Shown: positions 1 to 9,071 of the stretch, one piece after another
How positions within the stretch are numbered: the stretch's first letter is position 1
Layout of the letters: every line of letters begins with the position of its first letter
Assembly: GCA_000831005.1 (NCBI GenBank)
Contig: CP007152.1
Span: 3,100,001 to 3,164,000 of the forward strand
From: Marinobacter salarius
GTDB lineage: Bacteria > Pseudomonadota > Gammaproteobacteria > Pseudomonadales > Oleiphilaceae
DNA length: 64,000 nt
Direction of reading: 5' to 3'
The notes under the pieces: generated by a model
Told to the model about the DNA's origin: nothing
Seen by the model: the letters and a program-made list of their open reading frames with translations, nothing else
Database searches by the model: none
Translations under genes and position numbers: made by a program

Positions 1-661
1 TGCGACATCCGAAGTATCCGGAACCAATTTCCCAGACCAGATCTCCGCCTGGTTCCCGGTGATAGCGGGATATGGAGCCTTCGCCGGTATCGTGATAGAA
101 GTTCCCCATTTTTGCGCCAGCATTGAGGCTCAGGATGGCATTGGCCGACAACGAGCCAAAACTCATCGCCGAGATGTTGAAGACGCTGGCGTTATAGGGC
201 TTGGCGCACTGTTTGCCAATCACGATCCGGAAGTCAGCGTCTTTCAGTGCAGAAGGCTGGAGGGAATGGTTGATCCACTCAAAACCCTCGTCATACATAC
301 CTAACTGTGAGCCGAAAGGGCGCTTGTCGAGCACGTTCTTGGCTCGCTGGTAAACGATGGTGCGCTGTTCACGTGAAAAGGGGCGTTCGTCGGTGTCGGA
401 CTGGATGAAGTACTGGCGTATTTCCGGGCCAATCGATTCAAGAAAATACCGAAAATGGGCAAGGATGGGGTAATTTCGGCTAACAGTGCGTTTACGCTGA
501 AGCAGATCCCATGTGCCGGTTGCCGCCAATCCCCCGAGCAGGACGGGGACGACATAAAACCAGCCCCCCCAGATGGTACTGGCCAGTAGAGAAACGATAA
601 AGCCAGTCAGGCTCAGCGCATAAAGCGTATATCGGAAGGGGAAGGTTTCGGTTTTAGCCAT
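1..661 (-). CDS. FMN-binding glutamate synthase family protein (5' part, cut by window start)
   Basis: The gene runs off the left edge, so only the first ~220 residues are visible. It starts at ATG 661, behind an AGAGGAG ribosome binding site. Two hydrophobic segments lie at about residues 6-50. The start of the glutamate synthase FMN-binding barrel follows, recognisable from ISAMSFGSLS and then GAKMGNFYHDTGEG. This is the stand-alone, membrane-anchored relative of the GltB central domain, not the complete GltB/GltD glutamate synthase. Members of this family carry the FMN/Fe-S glutamate-synthase core without the amidotransferase domain, and their exact substrate is poorly established. It is transcribed divergently from the BCCT transporter, with 247 bases between them. 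The call is firm at family level, not for substrate. Confidence 0.85.
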   Translation of the reverse strand, partial: MAKTETFPFRYTLYALSLTGFIVSLLASTIWGGWFYVVPVLLGGLAATGTWDLLQRKRTVSRNYPILAHFRYFLESIGPEIRQYFIQSDTDERPFSREQRTIVYQRAKNVLDKRPFGSQLGMYDEGFEWINHSLQPSALKDADFRIVIGKQCAKPYNASVFNISAMSFGSLSANAILSLNAGAKMGNFYHDTGEGSISRYHREPGGDLVWEIGSGYFGCR

Positions 662-908
662 AAACTCCTCTGAGTGGATGTGCAGTATGTTTGCAGAATA
701 TTAACAGCATAAGTGCGGGAGATACGTTCCCGTATGGCAAGACGGATCAAGGAGTAATTTGTACGAACACTGAAATATTGGTCTAAGATTGTTTTCAGGG
801 CGTAAGAGTCCGTTCTTTGATGTTTTGAACTCAAAGCAATAAGATGGCGAGCTTGTAACGTTTGCATCCGAATATTGAAGAGATTTTCACCAACAGGAGG
901 CTCAAAAC

Positions 909-2498
909 GTGGGCGACGTTGTAAAAGACGAGTACCAGACGGATTACGTCGCAGGCCAGGATAATATTAATCCGTTTGGCCTGGACCTACACGCGCCAGT
1001 TTTTCCGATTACAGCAATAATCGTTGTTGCGTTTGTAATCGGGACGCTGATTTTCCCGGGAGAGGCGAAGGAGCTCCTCGACGGCGCCAAATGGTGGACC
1101 ATCGCACAATTTGACTGGTTTTTCCTGATCAGTGCCAACATTTTTGTCGTTGTCTCCCTTGCTCTTATATTCATGCCCGTTGGCAAAATCCGCATCGGCG
1201 GGATGGACGCCAAGCCAGAATTTTCGACGATGTCGTGGTTTGCCATGCTCTTTGCAGCAGGTATGGGTATCGGTCTCATGTTCTGGGCCGTTGCCGAGCC
1301 AGTCGCCTACTACACGGGCTGGTATGAAACGCCGCTCGGCGTTGAGGCCAATACGGCCGAGGGCGCGCGGTTGGCCATGGGTGCGACCATGTATCACTGG
1401 GGTCTGCATCCCTGGGCAATCTACGCGATTGTGGCTCTGTCTCTGGCGTTTTTCGCCTACAACAAGAACATGCCGCTGACCATTCGCTCTGCGTTCTTCC
1501 CACTGCTCCGTGATAGGGTTTGGGGCTGGCCCGGTCATATCATTGATATCCTGGCGGTGGTGGCAACCATTTTTGGTCTCGCCACGTCTCTTGGTTTTGG
1601 TGCGCAACAGGCTGCTTCCGGCCTGGATTACCTGTTCGGGATTTCGTCAGGTATCAACGTGCAGATGGCGATTATTACCGGCGTGACGGCTCTTGCCCTG
1701 ATTTCAGTGCTGCGAGGCCTCGACGGTGGCGTTAAGATCCTGAGTAACGTCAACATGTCACTGGCCGGCATTCTGTTGTTCTTTATCATCTTCGCCGGTC
1801 CGACCATGACCATTTTCGAAACCATCTGGGTGACCTCATCCAGCTACGTCGGCAATGCGCTGGCACTCAGCAATCCGTTTGGTCGTGAAGATGAAGCCTG
1901 GTTCCATGGCTGGACGGTCTTCTACTGGGCGTGGTGGATTTCCTGGTCGCCGTTCGTTGGTATGTTTATCGCTCGCGTATCCAAGGGCCGCACGGTTCGT
2001 GAATTCGTGACTGCGGTACTGATCGTGCCGACTGTTATTACCGTGGTTTGGATGAGTGCATTTGGCGGTTCCGCTCTGGAGCAGATCCAGGACGGCATTG
2101 GTGCTCTGGCTGAGAATGGTCTGACGGACGTGTCCCTGGCCATGTTCCAGATGTTCGCTAACCTGCCGTTCGTTGCCATCTCATCCTTCGTGGGTATCGT
2201 GCTGGTGCTGGTGTTTTTCGTGACATCGTCTGATTCCGGCTCGTTGGTTGTGGACAGCATTACCGCGGGCGGTAAAACCGACGCTCCGACTGCGCAGCGT
2301 GTGTTCTGGGTAGTAATGGAAGGTGCCATTGCCGCAGCACTGATCTTCGGTGGCGGCGAAGACGCACTGGGCGCGATTCAAGCAGCTGCCATTACGGCAG
2401 GGCTTCCGTTTACAGCCGTGTTGCTGGTCATGACCTGGGGGCTGCTGAAAGGCCTCACCCATGAGCGCAAGCTGCTGATTGCCGAAGGTAAGCTCTGA
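909..2498 (+). CDS. BCCT family betaine/choline/carnitine transporter
   Basis: This 529-residue inner-membrane transporter has about 12 hydrophobic segments. The GTG start is chosen because AGGAGG lies eight bases upstream. Diagnostic BCCT sequences are present: GMGIGLMFWAVAEP near residue 118, and WAWWISWSPFVGMF followed by ARVSKGRTVREF near residues 340-370. Family members take up glycine betaine, choline, carnitine or ectoine, driven by sodium or protons. The tail after the last helix is short, so it lacks the long osmosensing C-terminus of BetP-type transporters. Substrate cannot be read from sequence. In a salt-adapted host, osmolyte import is the likely job, and it would complement the glucosylglycerate genes at 22.7-27.5 kb. 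A strong terminator follows. Confidence 0.93.
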   Translation: MGDVVKDEYQTDYVAGQDNINPFGLDLHAPVFPITAIIVVAFVIGTLIFPGEAKELLDGAKWWTIAQFDWFFLISANIFVVVSLALIFMPVGKIRIGGMDAKPEFSTMSWFAMLFAAGMGIGLMFWAVAEPVAYYTGWYETPLGVEANTAEGARLAMGATMYHWGLHPWAIYAIVALSLAFFAYNKNMPLTIRSAFFPLLRDRVWGWPGHIIDILAVVATIFGLATSLGFGAQQAASGLDYLFGISSGINVQMAIITGVTALALISVLRGLDGGVKILSNVNMSLAGILLFFIIFAGPTMTIFETIWVTSSSYVGNALALSNPFGREDEAWFHGWTVFYWAWWISWSPFVGMFIARVSKGRTVREFVTAVLIVPTVITVVWMSAFGGSALEQIQDGIGALAENGLTDVSLAMFQMFANLPFVAISSFVGIVLVLVFFVTSSDSGSLVVDSITAGGKTDAPTAQRVFWVVMEGAIAAALIFGGGEDALGAIQAAAITAGLPFTAVLLVMTWGLLKGLTHERKLLIAEGKL

Positions 2499-2512
2499 GA
2501 AGTGTGAGAAAG

Positions 2513-2543
2513 TAAAAAAACCGGGGTTCGCCCCGGTTTTTTT
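2513..2543. terminator. Bidirectional rho-independent terminator
   Basis: A run of A, a CCGGGG stem, a TTCG tetraloop, the matching CCCCGG and a run of seven T form a symmetric hairpin. It lies between the BCCT gene and the converging ATP-grasp gene and can serve both strands. Confidence 0.9.
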
Positions 2544-2561
2544 GTGCCTGCTATTTGAAGG

Positions 2562-3512
2562 TCAGGTTTTGGACGTGAAGGTATCCATAGCGAATGCGGC
2601 TCTTTCTTCCGGGGTGAAGTGCGTCCTTCGGAGGGCTTCGATCTGCCTCAGGCGCGGCAACAGACCGCGACCATTGGCCATCTGGATGGCCAGGCCGGGG
2701 CGGGCGTTCAGCTCAAGCAGCAAAGGCCCTTCGTTTGCGTCCACGACCAGATCGACACCCATATATCCCAGCCCGGTTGCCTCGTAGCATCGTGATGCCA
2801 TTACCAGCATTTCCTGCCAGTCATCAATCACCAGGTTCTCCAGGGCGAGGCCTGTATCGGGATGCAGGGTGATCGGTCGATTGAACTGTACCGCATTCAG
2901 GCTGTGGCCATTGGCGATATTGAGTCCAACACCTACGGCACCCTGGTGTAGATTAGCCTTACCATCTGAAGCGGTTGTAGCCAGCCGAAGCATTGCCATC
3001 ACGGGGTAGCCCTGAAAAACGACGATGCGGATATCTGGTACACCCTGGAAGGAATACTTGGCGAGTGATGGAATCGATTCCACCAGGTTCTCGACAATGG
3101 CGACGTCGGGCGTGCCGGCCAGCGAGTAGAGCCCGGCAAGAATGTTGGACAGGTGGCGCTCAAGGTGGCTCGAGGATACCCGCGAGCCCGACGCCTTGAC
3201 GTAATCGTTATCGTCCCGGCCGGTAATCACGGTAATCCCTTTACCTCCGGAACCCTTGGCCGGTTTGATGGCAAAGCCGTCCAGGTCCTCTGCCATTTCC
3301 CGGAAATGGGAGATTTCGTGTTGCTGACGCACCACCTGCAGCAGCCTGGGGGTGCGAACATCGTATTCGGCAACCACCAGCTTGGTTTTGAGTTTGTTGT
3401 CCACCAAGGGGTATGAAGAACGGCTATTGTACCGCGCAATGTAGTCCACATTGCGCCGGTTCATGTTCAGCATGCCCAGTTGGTTCAGCTTGAAGGGCGA
3501 AATCCAGCCCAT
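2562..3512 (-). CDS. RimK-like ATP-grasp ligase (alpha-L-glutamate ligase-like)
   Basis: This 316-residue protein has the ATP-grasp fold. The phosphate-binding loop is seen as KPAKGSGGKGITVI near residue 90, and the metal-binding end as ELNARPGLAIQMA near residue 275. ATP-grasp ligases of this RimK-related group join a carboxylate to an amine by way of an acyl phosphate, often adding amino acids to a peptide or protein. The ATG start overlaps the stop of the upstream membrane gene (ATGA), so the two are translationally coupled. The neighbours, an inactive transglutaminase with seven membrane helices and a retropepsin-like protease, form a recurrent trio in proteobacteria. The trio is thought to modify a peptide or envelope component, with ligation and cleavage encoded together. 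The substrate is unknown. Confidence 0.85.
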   Translation of the reverse strand: MGWISPFKLNQLGMLNMNRRNVDYIARYNSRSSYPLVDNKLKTKLVVAEYDVRTPRLLQVVRQQHEISHFREMAEDLDGFAIKPAKGSGGKGITVITGRDDNDYVKASGSRVSSSHLERHLSNILAGLYSLAGTPDVAIVENLVESIPSLAKYSFQGVPDIRIVVFQGYPVMAMLRLATTASDGKANLHQGAVGVGLNIANGHSLNAVQFNRPITLHPDTGLALENLVIDDWQEMLVMASRCYEATGLGYMGVDLVVDANEGPLLLELNARPGLAIQMANGRGLLPRLRQIEALRRTHFTPEERAAFAMDTFTSKT

Positions 3513-5027
3513 CAGTTATACGCCTTCATCGGATAAAAACGACGGAGCTCTGTGAGCTTGTAGCCCGTGTACTGTCCCATCAGCAGGATCAGCCCCAAAA
3601 CCACGAAATGAAGTTCCGGGAAATTAAACGTCAGGTGGCTCGCCAGGGGCGCGCTCATAATCAGAAATGCGCAGACTGCGACAAACAAACTGCCGGCTCC
3701 CTGAACAAACACCTCCCGGGCGCCTTCCTCTTCCCAGAGTATGGACATGCGCTCTATCGTCCAGGCGATAATCACCATGGGGAAGAAGGTAACCGTCATC
3801 CCCGTGTTGAAGCCCATTTGATAACCCGCGATGCTCAGCCCGGCCGTGATAAAGATCACGAGAATGATCAGCGCGGATATTCGCGAGACCAGCAGCAGGT
3901 TAAGGCTCGACAGGTAGCCACGCATGAGCAGGCCAATGGCCACCACGGAAATAAAGCTATCAGCCCCGGAATCAGTGTCGTCTGCACAAAGGCCACGGCG
4001 ATCAGTATCGGCATGAACGTGCCGGACGTTCGTATGCCGACGACAATTCGCATAAAGGCCACCACGAGCGCCCCAAGGGGAAGCAGCAGAAGCATTCTGA
4101 ACATGCTTTGCTCTTCAATGGGGAGCTGGTAAAGACTCAGGAAGCCGAGGCCATTCTCGCTGGACTGAGCCTGCGCCAATTGCAGTGCCGGGATGGTTTG
4201 CCGAAGCATGGAAAAGCTAACGTCTGAATTGTCACCGCCGACAATATCCAGCAGGGAAGCCGCAGCCTGTCGCCACAGCAGGACATGTTCCGGAAGCCCC
4301 TGTTCCGCTGTGCGGGGGTTGAAGGTCAGCCATCGGGAACCGTCATAGATCTGCAGGAATGGACGAAGTTGCTGGCGTCGCCTGGCATCTTCCAGGGCCA
4401 GGCCGTCTGCCGTTCGAGCGGGAATGCCTGCATGATTGAGCATCCGGGTCAGCAGATCAATGTAGTTTGCTTCGGACACGAGCAGGGTGGTGTTCTGGGC
4501 GCCTGGTCCGGTTGGAGCAGTTTGATCAGTTCCCGGGTCATGCTCTCAGGCGTGCTGGAGCGTTCAGCGGCCTGTTGCAACAACTCTTCCACGGCTGTTG
4601 CCTGAGGTTCTTCCCAGAAGACCGGTTCAGGTTTGGGCGGTCGTTTGGGCTGGCTGCCCAGGGCTCTGTCATCAGGTATCAGTTGAACCTTGAAGTAGAG
4701 CGTCTGGGGGCCGCTAACGTTGCGCTTTGACCACTCAGCCCGGCGTTCACCGGAGTCATCCACGATGGAAAAACCGTAACCGGGAGATGCAGCCTGCTCC
4801 GAAATAATGCGGAATTGGGGTGGCTGGTCGGGGATGTTCAGGCTGGCGAGTACGGGTTCTCCGGTGCCATCGAAGTCCACTCGGGCCTCAACCATCCAGA
4901 CCGGCTTTTGCTCCCCCGTAAACCAGGGAATGCCGAGCTCGACGTGCCGCCAAGTGGCTATCGAAATTCCAGCCGCAATAAGAAGGAGGATGGCGAAAAA
5001 AAACGGAATGCGTGAGCGGCTACTCAA
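3512..5027 (-). CDS. Inactive transglutaminase fused to seven-helix membrane domain (two sequence frameshifts)
   Basis: The gene is split into three overlapping reading frames. Adding one base near 4487 (a CCCC run read as CCC) and one near 3945 (a T run) restores a single protein of about 505 residues. It has an N-terminal membrane anchor (IPFFFAILLLIAAGI) and a periplasmic region that includes a transglutaminase-like stretch. That stretch keeps the GIPAR motif but shows no catalytic cysteine. The C-terminal half has about seven hydrophobic helices, starting at MFRMLLLLPLGALVV. This matches the known family of inactive transglutaminases fused to seven helices. The start is TTG at 5027, overlapping the upstream stop as TTGA. 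It is the middle gene of a three-gene operon. A scaffold or receptor role is inferred. Confidence 0.82.
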
Positions 5028-5821
5028 GGTTGGTCCCCATTTTCTTCGGCTGGCAGTTTGTCGGGCAGTTCGGTGGCGAACTCCTTGCCCACATCAATCA
5101 ACATGACGTCCCTCAAAATGTTGCGGCCAACCAGCACCGTGTGTGAGAGGTGCTCTCGGTTGGTCAGTGTAAACTCAGCCTGTTGCCGGTGGTTGCCAAT
5201 CATGAACTGCAACTCCACCACCACACGGCGTTCCGATTCATCGGTGCTGGACTGGATAATCCTGACCCGGCGTGAGATTTCCCGTTCCAGCGTTACCATG
5301 TCCTCGGAGTTAGGTACCGGCACGTCAAACCTTACCCAGTTATTCCCATCCCGTTCAAACCGCGTGATGTTTCGGGCATCCAATGAAGAGGTTTCGGCCC
5401 CGCTGTCAATGCGAGCATCGTAAATCAGGCCGGGGCCAGCAAGGTAGAATTTCTCCAACTCTCCAACAACAACCTTGCCCTTGAGTCGGTCGGCCCTTCC
5501 ATCGCTTTTGGAACCAGACTGCCCCGCTGTGCAGGCCTGCTGTTTGGGGGTGGGAGGGCAGGCGGGTTTTTCGACCTGTTCGGTGATGGCGTCGAGGATG
5601 GTTTTCGTGGATTCCTCATTCAGCCGGGTCAGCGCCTGGAAATTCTCATCCGTCCGGTTCTCAAGGCGAACGACCTGTTCACCCTGATTAATAACGGAGG
5701 TATTCAGCGCGTCAAGATCCTGCTTCGGCACCATAAAGTAACGATCCGCAGTGCAGCCGGTGATGAGTGATACCACAAGGCCGGCCGCGGCCAACTTTCC
5801 AAACTCTGAACGTATAGACAA
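5024..5821 (-). CDS. Retropepsin-like (ATP-dependent Zn protease family) lipoprotein
   Basis: I place the start at TTG 5821, preceded by a CAGGGG sequence, because this gives a clean lipoprotein signal ending in the lipobox LITGC (Cys23). The same frame is open up to 5914. The 265-residue product has a short coiled-coil-like stretch (residues 35-85), a low-complexity linker, and a C-terminal domain with YDARIDSGAETSSLDA. There, Asp139 lies in the D-S-G triad typical of retropepsin-like aspartic proteases of the DUF785/RimB group. Those enzymes are named zinc proteases in databases, but the visible motif is that of an aspartic protease. It is the first gene of the operon with the transglutaminase-membrane protein and the ATP-grasp ligase. 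Confidence 0.83.
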   Translation of the reverse strand: MSIRSEFGKLAAAGLVVSLITGCTADRYFMVPKQDLDALNTSVINQGEQVVRLENRTDENFQALTRLNEESTKTILDAITEQVEKPACPPTPKQQACTAGQSGSKSDGRADRLKGKVVVGELEKFYLAGPGLIYDARIDSGAETSSLDARNITRFERDGNNWVRFDVPVPNSEDMVTLEREISRRVRIIQSSTDESERRVVVELQFMIGNHRQQAEFTLTNREHLSHTVLVGRNILRDVMLIDVGKEFATELPDKLPAEENGDQP

Positions 5822-5975
5822 GATCCGAAACCCCTGAATCCACGACTTTGATACTTTAATTACAGAGTGCTGCAAGGATAATTCGGGTGTGCTAGAACAG
5901 CCACTTGTAATCACAGGCCGGCAGTATACAACAACATAACTGTTGAGTCGGTTTACAGATCATTAACGGCGGGTA

Positions 5976-6362
5976 TTATTTTTTCCCGGATGTCCGGGAA
6001 AGGAAGTGGTTTTGAGCAAGAACTTCTTCGGAACGAAGGTATTCCTGCACCACAGGGGAGCAGTTCAGGTAAAACAGCAGCAGTTCTCTCTGGACATCCT
6101 GATCCTGAATGCGGGAAGCGAAGTGAATCAGATCGCGGATGGATTCGTCACCATTGTTCTGAAAGGTTCTGCCGTAGCGCCCCTTCAGGATGCCAGTCAG
6201 TCTTTCCAGGTGGAATTCCCCGGTGTGGGTCATATGGGGAAGAATGCGAAAACCACCGTGGCTGGCTTGAGCGCCAGGCCTGCGGTATTCACGGCCTTCC
6301 ACGTCTGAACACCCGGAATGGGAGAATTCAGATCCCAATTTTCTCCATAGCTCTTTGAGCAT
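5976..6362 (-). CDS. Conserved hypothetical protein
   Basis: I do not recognise this protein. The start at ATG 6362 is preferred because ACAGGA lies about eight bases upstream; the frame stays open to an ATG at 6422 that has no ribosome binding site. The ~128-residue product is soluble, with no signal peptide. It is rich in charged residues and predicted helical in its C-terminal half (RDLIHFASRIQDQDVQRELL, then LNCSPVVQEYLRSEEVL). It lies between the retropepsin gene and divergent rmuC, with 271 bases to rmuC. Codon use resembles its neighbours, which supports a real gene. Confidence 0.5.
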   Translation of the reverse strand: MLKELWRKLGSEFSHSGCSDVEGREYRRPGAQASHGGFRILPHMTHTGEFHLERLTGILKGRYGRTFQNNGDESIRDLIHFASRIQDQDVQRELLLFYLNCSPVVQEYLRSEEVLAQNHFLSRTSGKK

Positions 6363-6633
6363 GTTGAATTCCTGTCCCTTATACTGCTCCTGGACCTTGG
6401 CACCCGGCAGCAAACCAGCCATTCTGTCGGCAAACAGGCCACATTCACCGTTTTAGATGATATTACGTTCCGAGTCCAGAGCCGGATGCCTTGGGTCGGG
6501 AAATTTGCCAATTGGTCCACTAGAACCAGTGAATGGCAAACCTTTGACGTGAGTCCGAACAAAAAGGTTCCACGAATACGGTAAACTGTTGTTCTATCGT
6601 AATGTTTGAGTCAGTCATTTAGAGGAGATCGGG

Positions 6634-8205
6634 GTGCCCGAGGCAATCATCGATATAGTGGGGCGTAGGCCGGAAACCGTCACTTTGCTGATTTTGTTGG
6701 TGCTAGCGCTGTGCTGTCTGGTGTTTTCAATGGTTAAGGAGGGCCGTGCCAGATCCGCACTCCGGGAGCTTGAGTACACGCGGGCGATGGACGAACAGCG
6801 CCTCCATCAGCTTGAAGCGGCTCTCGAAAACGGCAAAACCGAGGCAGAGCAGGCGAGCCGGGACACCGAACATTGGCGACAGCGTGCGGCAACGCTGGAA
6901 AATCGGGTGGCCGGGCTGGAGTCCGAAAGTAAGGCGCGGCTGGATCGCATAGAACAACTCGAAACCGAGAGGAAGTCCCAGCAGCAGCGAGCCGATGAGC
7001 TCTCCCGCGAGCTTGGCGACGCCAGGGTTGCCCAGCGCGAGCAGGAAGTAACGCTGGACAAGGAGCGCCGTGCAACCACGGAGAAACTGGAGTTACTGGA
7101 ACGAAATCGTGATGCGTTGAAACAGGAGTTCGAGAATCTTGCGAATCGTATTTTCGAGCAGAAGAGCGAGCGCTTCAGCCAGCAGACCCGCACCAGCATC
7201 GACACCCTGCTGAACCCATTCCGGGATCAACTCCAGGATTTCCGTAAACGGGTAGAGGATGTCTATACCACCGAAACTCGGGATCGACAGGCATTAAGGA
7301 GTGAGATCAAATCCCTGCAGGAACTGAACCGCCAGATCACCGAAGAAGCTTCCAATCTCACGAAGGCGCTTAAAGGAGACAAGAAAATCCAGGGCAACTG
7401 GGGCGAGCTGATTCTGGAGCGCGTCCTCGAGCGCTCCGGTTTGCGCAAGGGTATTGAGTATGAAACCCAGGGCAGCTACCGAGATGATGACAACCAGTTG
7501 CTGCGCCCCGATGTCATCGTTCATTTGCCGGACAGCCGAAACCTGGTGGTGGATTCGAAGGTGTCACTGCTGGCCTACCAGCAGTGGGCAACGGAAGAGG
7601 ATGAGACTGCCAGGGAAGAAGCCCTTCGCCAGCACGTTGAGGCGGTGCGTAATCATATTCGCGCCCTGAGCGAGAAAGATTACAGCCAGCTTCACGGCCT
7701 GCACTCTCCGGATTTCGTGTTTCTTTTCATGCCCATTGAACCGGCGTTTGTGGCTGCATTTCAGCAGGACGAGAACCTATTCGCAGAAGCATTCGAGCGA
7801 AAGATTATTGTGGTTACACCGACGACATTGCTTGCGACCTTGCGAACCATTGAAAATATCTGGCGATATGAGCGTCAAAGCCAGAATGCGCGTAGGATTG
7901 CCGACCGTGCCAGTGCGGTGTACGACAAGCTTCGGGTTTTTGTAGAAGCGATGGAAAAGCTGGGCAGCCAGTTGCACACCGCGCAGGGAACCTATGATTC
8001 GGCGATGAATACGCTCACCCGTGGTCGCGGCAACCTTATCTCGCAAGCCAATCGCTTTGTGGAGTTGGGCGTTCGTGTTAAAAAAGAACTCCCGAAAGCG
8101 ATTTTGGATCAAGCCGAAGTGGACGCCGATGGTGTGGATGACACCAGCGATCCGGTCGGGCCCACGGTGGACGAAGACGCCGCCCGGGATAATCAGCAGG
8201 AGTAA
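6634..8205 (+). CDS. rmuC: RmuC family DNA recombination protein
   Basis: This 523-residue protein begins at GTG 6634, six bases after GAGGAG. One N-terminal membrane helix (LLILLVLALCCLVFSMV) is followed by a long charged coiled coil (about residues 35-210). The conserved RmuC core comes next: GNWGELILERVLERSGL, LRPDVIVHLPDSRNLVVDSK and FVFLFMPIEPAF. That core belongs to the PD-(D/E)XK-like nuclease group. RmuC limits inversion of short repeats in E. coli and has been linked to phage defence, but its biochemistry is not settled. The acidic C-terminal tail is rich in Asp. An exported protein gene follows after five bases and is probably cotranscribed. Confidence 0.95.
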   Translation: MPEAIIDIVGRRPETVTLLILLVLALCCLVFSMVKEGRARSALRELEYTRAMDEQRLHQLEAALENGKTEAEQASRDTEHWRQRAATLENRVAGLESESKARLDRIEQLETERKSQQQRADELSRELGDARVAQREQEVTLDKERRATTEKLELLERNRDALKQEFENLANRIFEQKSERFSQQTRTSIDTLLNPFRDQLQDFRKRVEDVYTTETRDRQALRSEIKSLQELNRQITEEASNLTKALKGDKKIQGNWGELILERVLERSGLRKGIEYETQGSYRDDDNQLLRPDVIVHLPDSRNLVVDSKVSLLAYQQWATEEDETAREEALRQHVEAVRNHIRALSEKDYSQLHGLHSPDFVFLFMPIEPAFVAAFQQDENLFAEAFERKIIVVTPTTLLATLRTIENIWRYERQSQNARRIADRASAVYDKLRVFVEAMEKLGSQLHTAQGTYDSAMNTLTRGRGNLISQANRFVELGVRVKKELPKAILDQAEVDADGVDDTSDPVGPTVDEDAARDNQQE

Positions 8206-8210
8206 ACAAG

Positions 8211-9071
8211 ATGGTGAAGATAACCCGAGTCGGGCGTCGTTCAGTCAGTGGTTTTATGTTGGCATCCCTACTGATGGCCGGTCAGGTTAGTGCCCTTGAG
8301 CCTGAACACGAGACCCGTCGATTAATGCTTGCCACTGAAGAGGCCGTTTCCTCAGAGAGCTGGGGTGAAGCGGGTGAGTACCTGAACCGTCTCCAGCAAC
8401 TGGAGGGGGAGAAACCGGCGAACTATTTCTATTTTCGCGGTCGTGTGATGCTGGAATCTGATCACTACAACGAGGCACAAGCAGCGTTGGAAAAGTACGT
8501 CAGTCTGGCGGGCAGTGAAGGCGAGCACTACACCGATGCGCTCAAAGTGATAACCAATGTCGAAAAAGCCCGCCAGCAAGAGGGCGCAAGTGCCAAGAAC
8601 AATGGCTCTATTGATCCGGAGCCAGTGGCTATTATCGAGCCTGCAAGCGAGCAGTCACTGGGGAAACTCCGGGAACTCTATCTGGCGGATTCGAACGCCG
8701 ACGCGCTGGTGATTCATGCCAATACGCTCCTGGACGTTGCTGGTTGGCGTGAAGATCAGAGGATCGTAAGGCTGGACCGTCCTGCCGACGTGTCGTACAG
8801 AATTGAGAGGCTGAACGACACTATCAGTATCCAGGAGTCCCGACGTGAGTCCGGTGGTCGTGTTGTCAAAACAACCGAGTCCATGGGCGTTTTCGGAGTC
8901 AATCCTCAGATTGAATGGAATTGCGAGAGTTCAACCGCCAGTTGCTGGATTTACGACCCACGAGATGGCTCGCGGTTGATGAAACTCAGCCCGGATCGCG
9001 AACGGGCCGAGGAAATTGCCCGCACCCTTGGCCGGCTGATTCGCACCATGCAGAGCCCCAGTCAATCCTGA
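8211..9071 (+). CDS. Exported TPR-like protein of unknown function
   Basis: This 286-residue protein has a Sec signal peptide (about residues 1-28, ending VSALE) and a region resembling tetratricopeptide repeats (residues 30-110, with YFYFRGRVMLESDHYNEAQA). A low-complexity linker follows, then a C-terminal domain I do not recognise. That domain has a possible disulphide pair in WNCESSTASCWIYD. An AGGAG site precedes the ATG, and the gene starts five bases after rmuC. Its last ten bases overlap the converging AraC-type gene. The periplasmic location is inferred from the signal peptide. Confidence 0.6.
   Translation: MVKITRVGRRSVSGFMLASLLMAGQVSALEPEHETRRLMLATEEAVSSESWGEAGEYLNRLQQLEGEKPANYFYFRGRVMLESDHYNEAQAALEKYVSLAGSEGEHYTDALKVITNVEKARQQEGASAKNNGSIDPEPVAIIEPASEQSLGKLRELYLADSNADALVIHANTLLDVAGWREDQRIVRLDRPADVSYRIERLNDTISIQESRRESGGRVVKTTESMGVFGVNPQIEWNCESSTASCWIYDPRDGSRLMKLSPDRERAEEIARTLGRLIRTMQSPSQS

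Noticed and set aside
613..867. 84-codon frame on the minus strand upstream of the BCCT gene
   Set aside because: It overlaps the start of the glutamate synthase-like gene in another frame, has no ribosome binding site, and encodes no recognisable protein; the region is promoter spacer.
987..1607. 206-codon minus-strand frame inside the BCCT gene
   Set aside because: It is the antisense of membrane-protein codons, with no start signal or family similarity.
4449..5027. Three separate genes for the transglutaminase/7-helix protein
   Set aside because: The three frames overlap head to tail, and adding two bases restores one continuous protein with the known family architecture.
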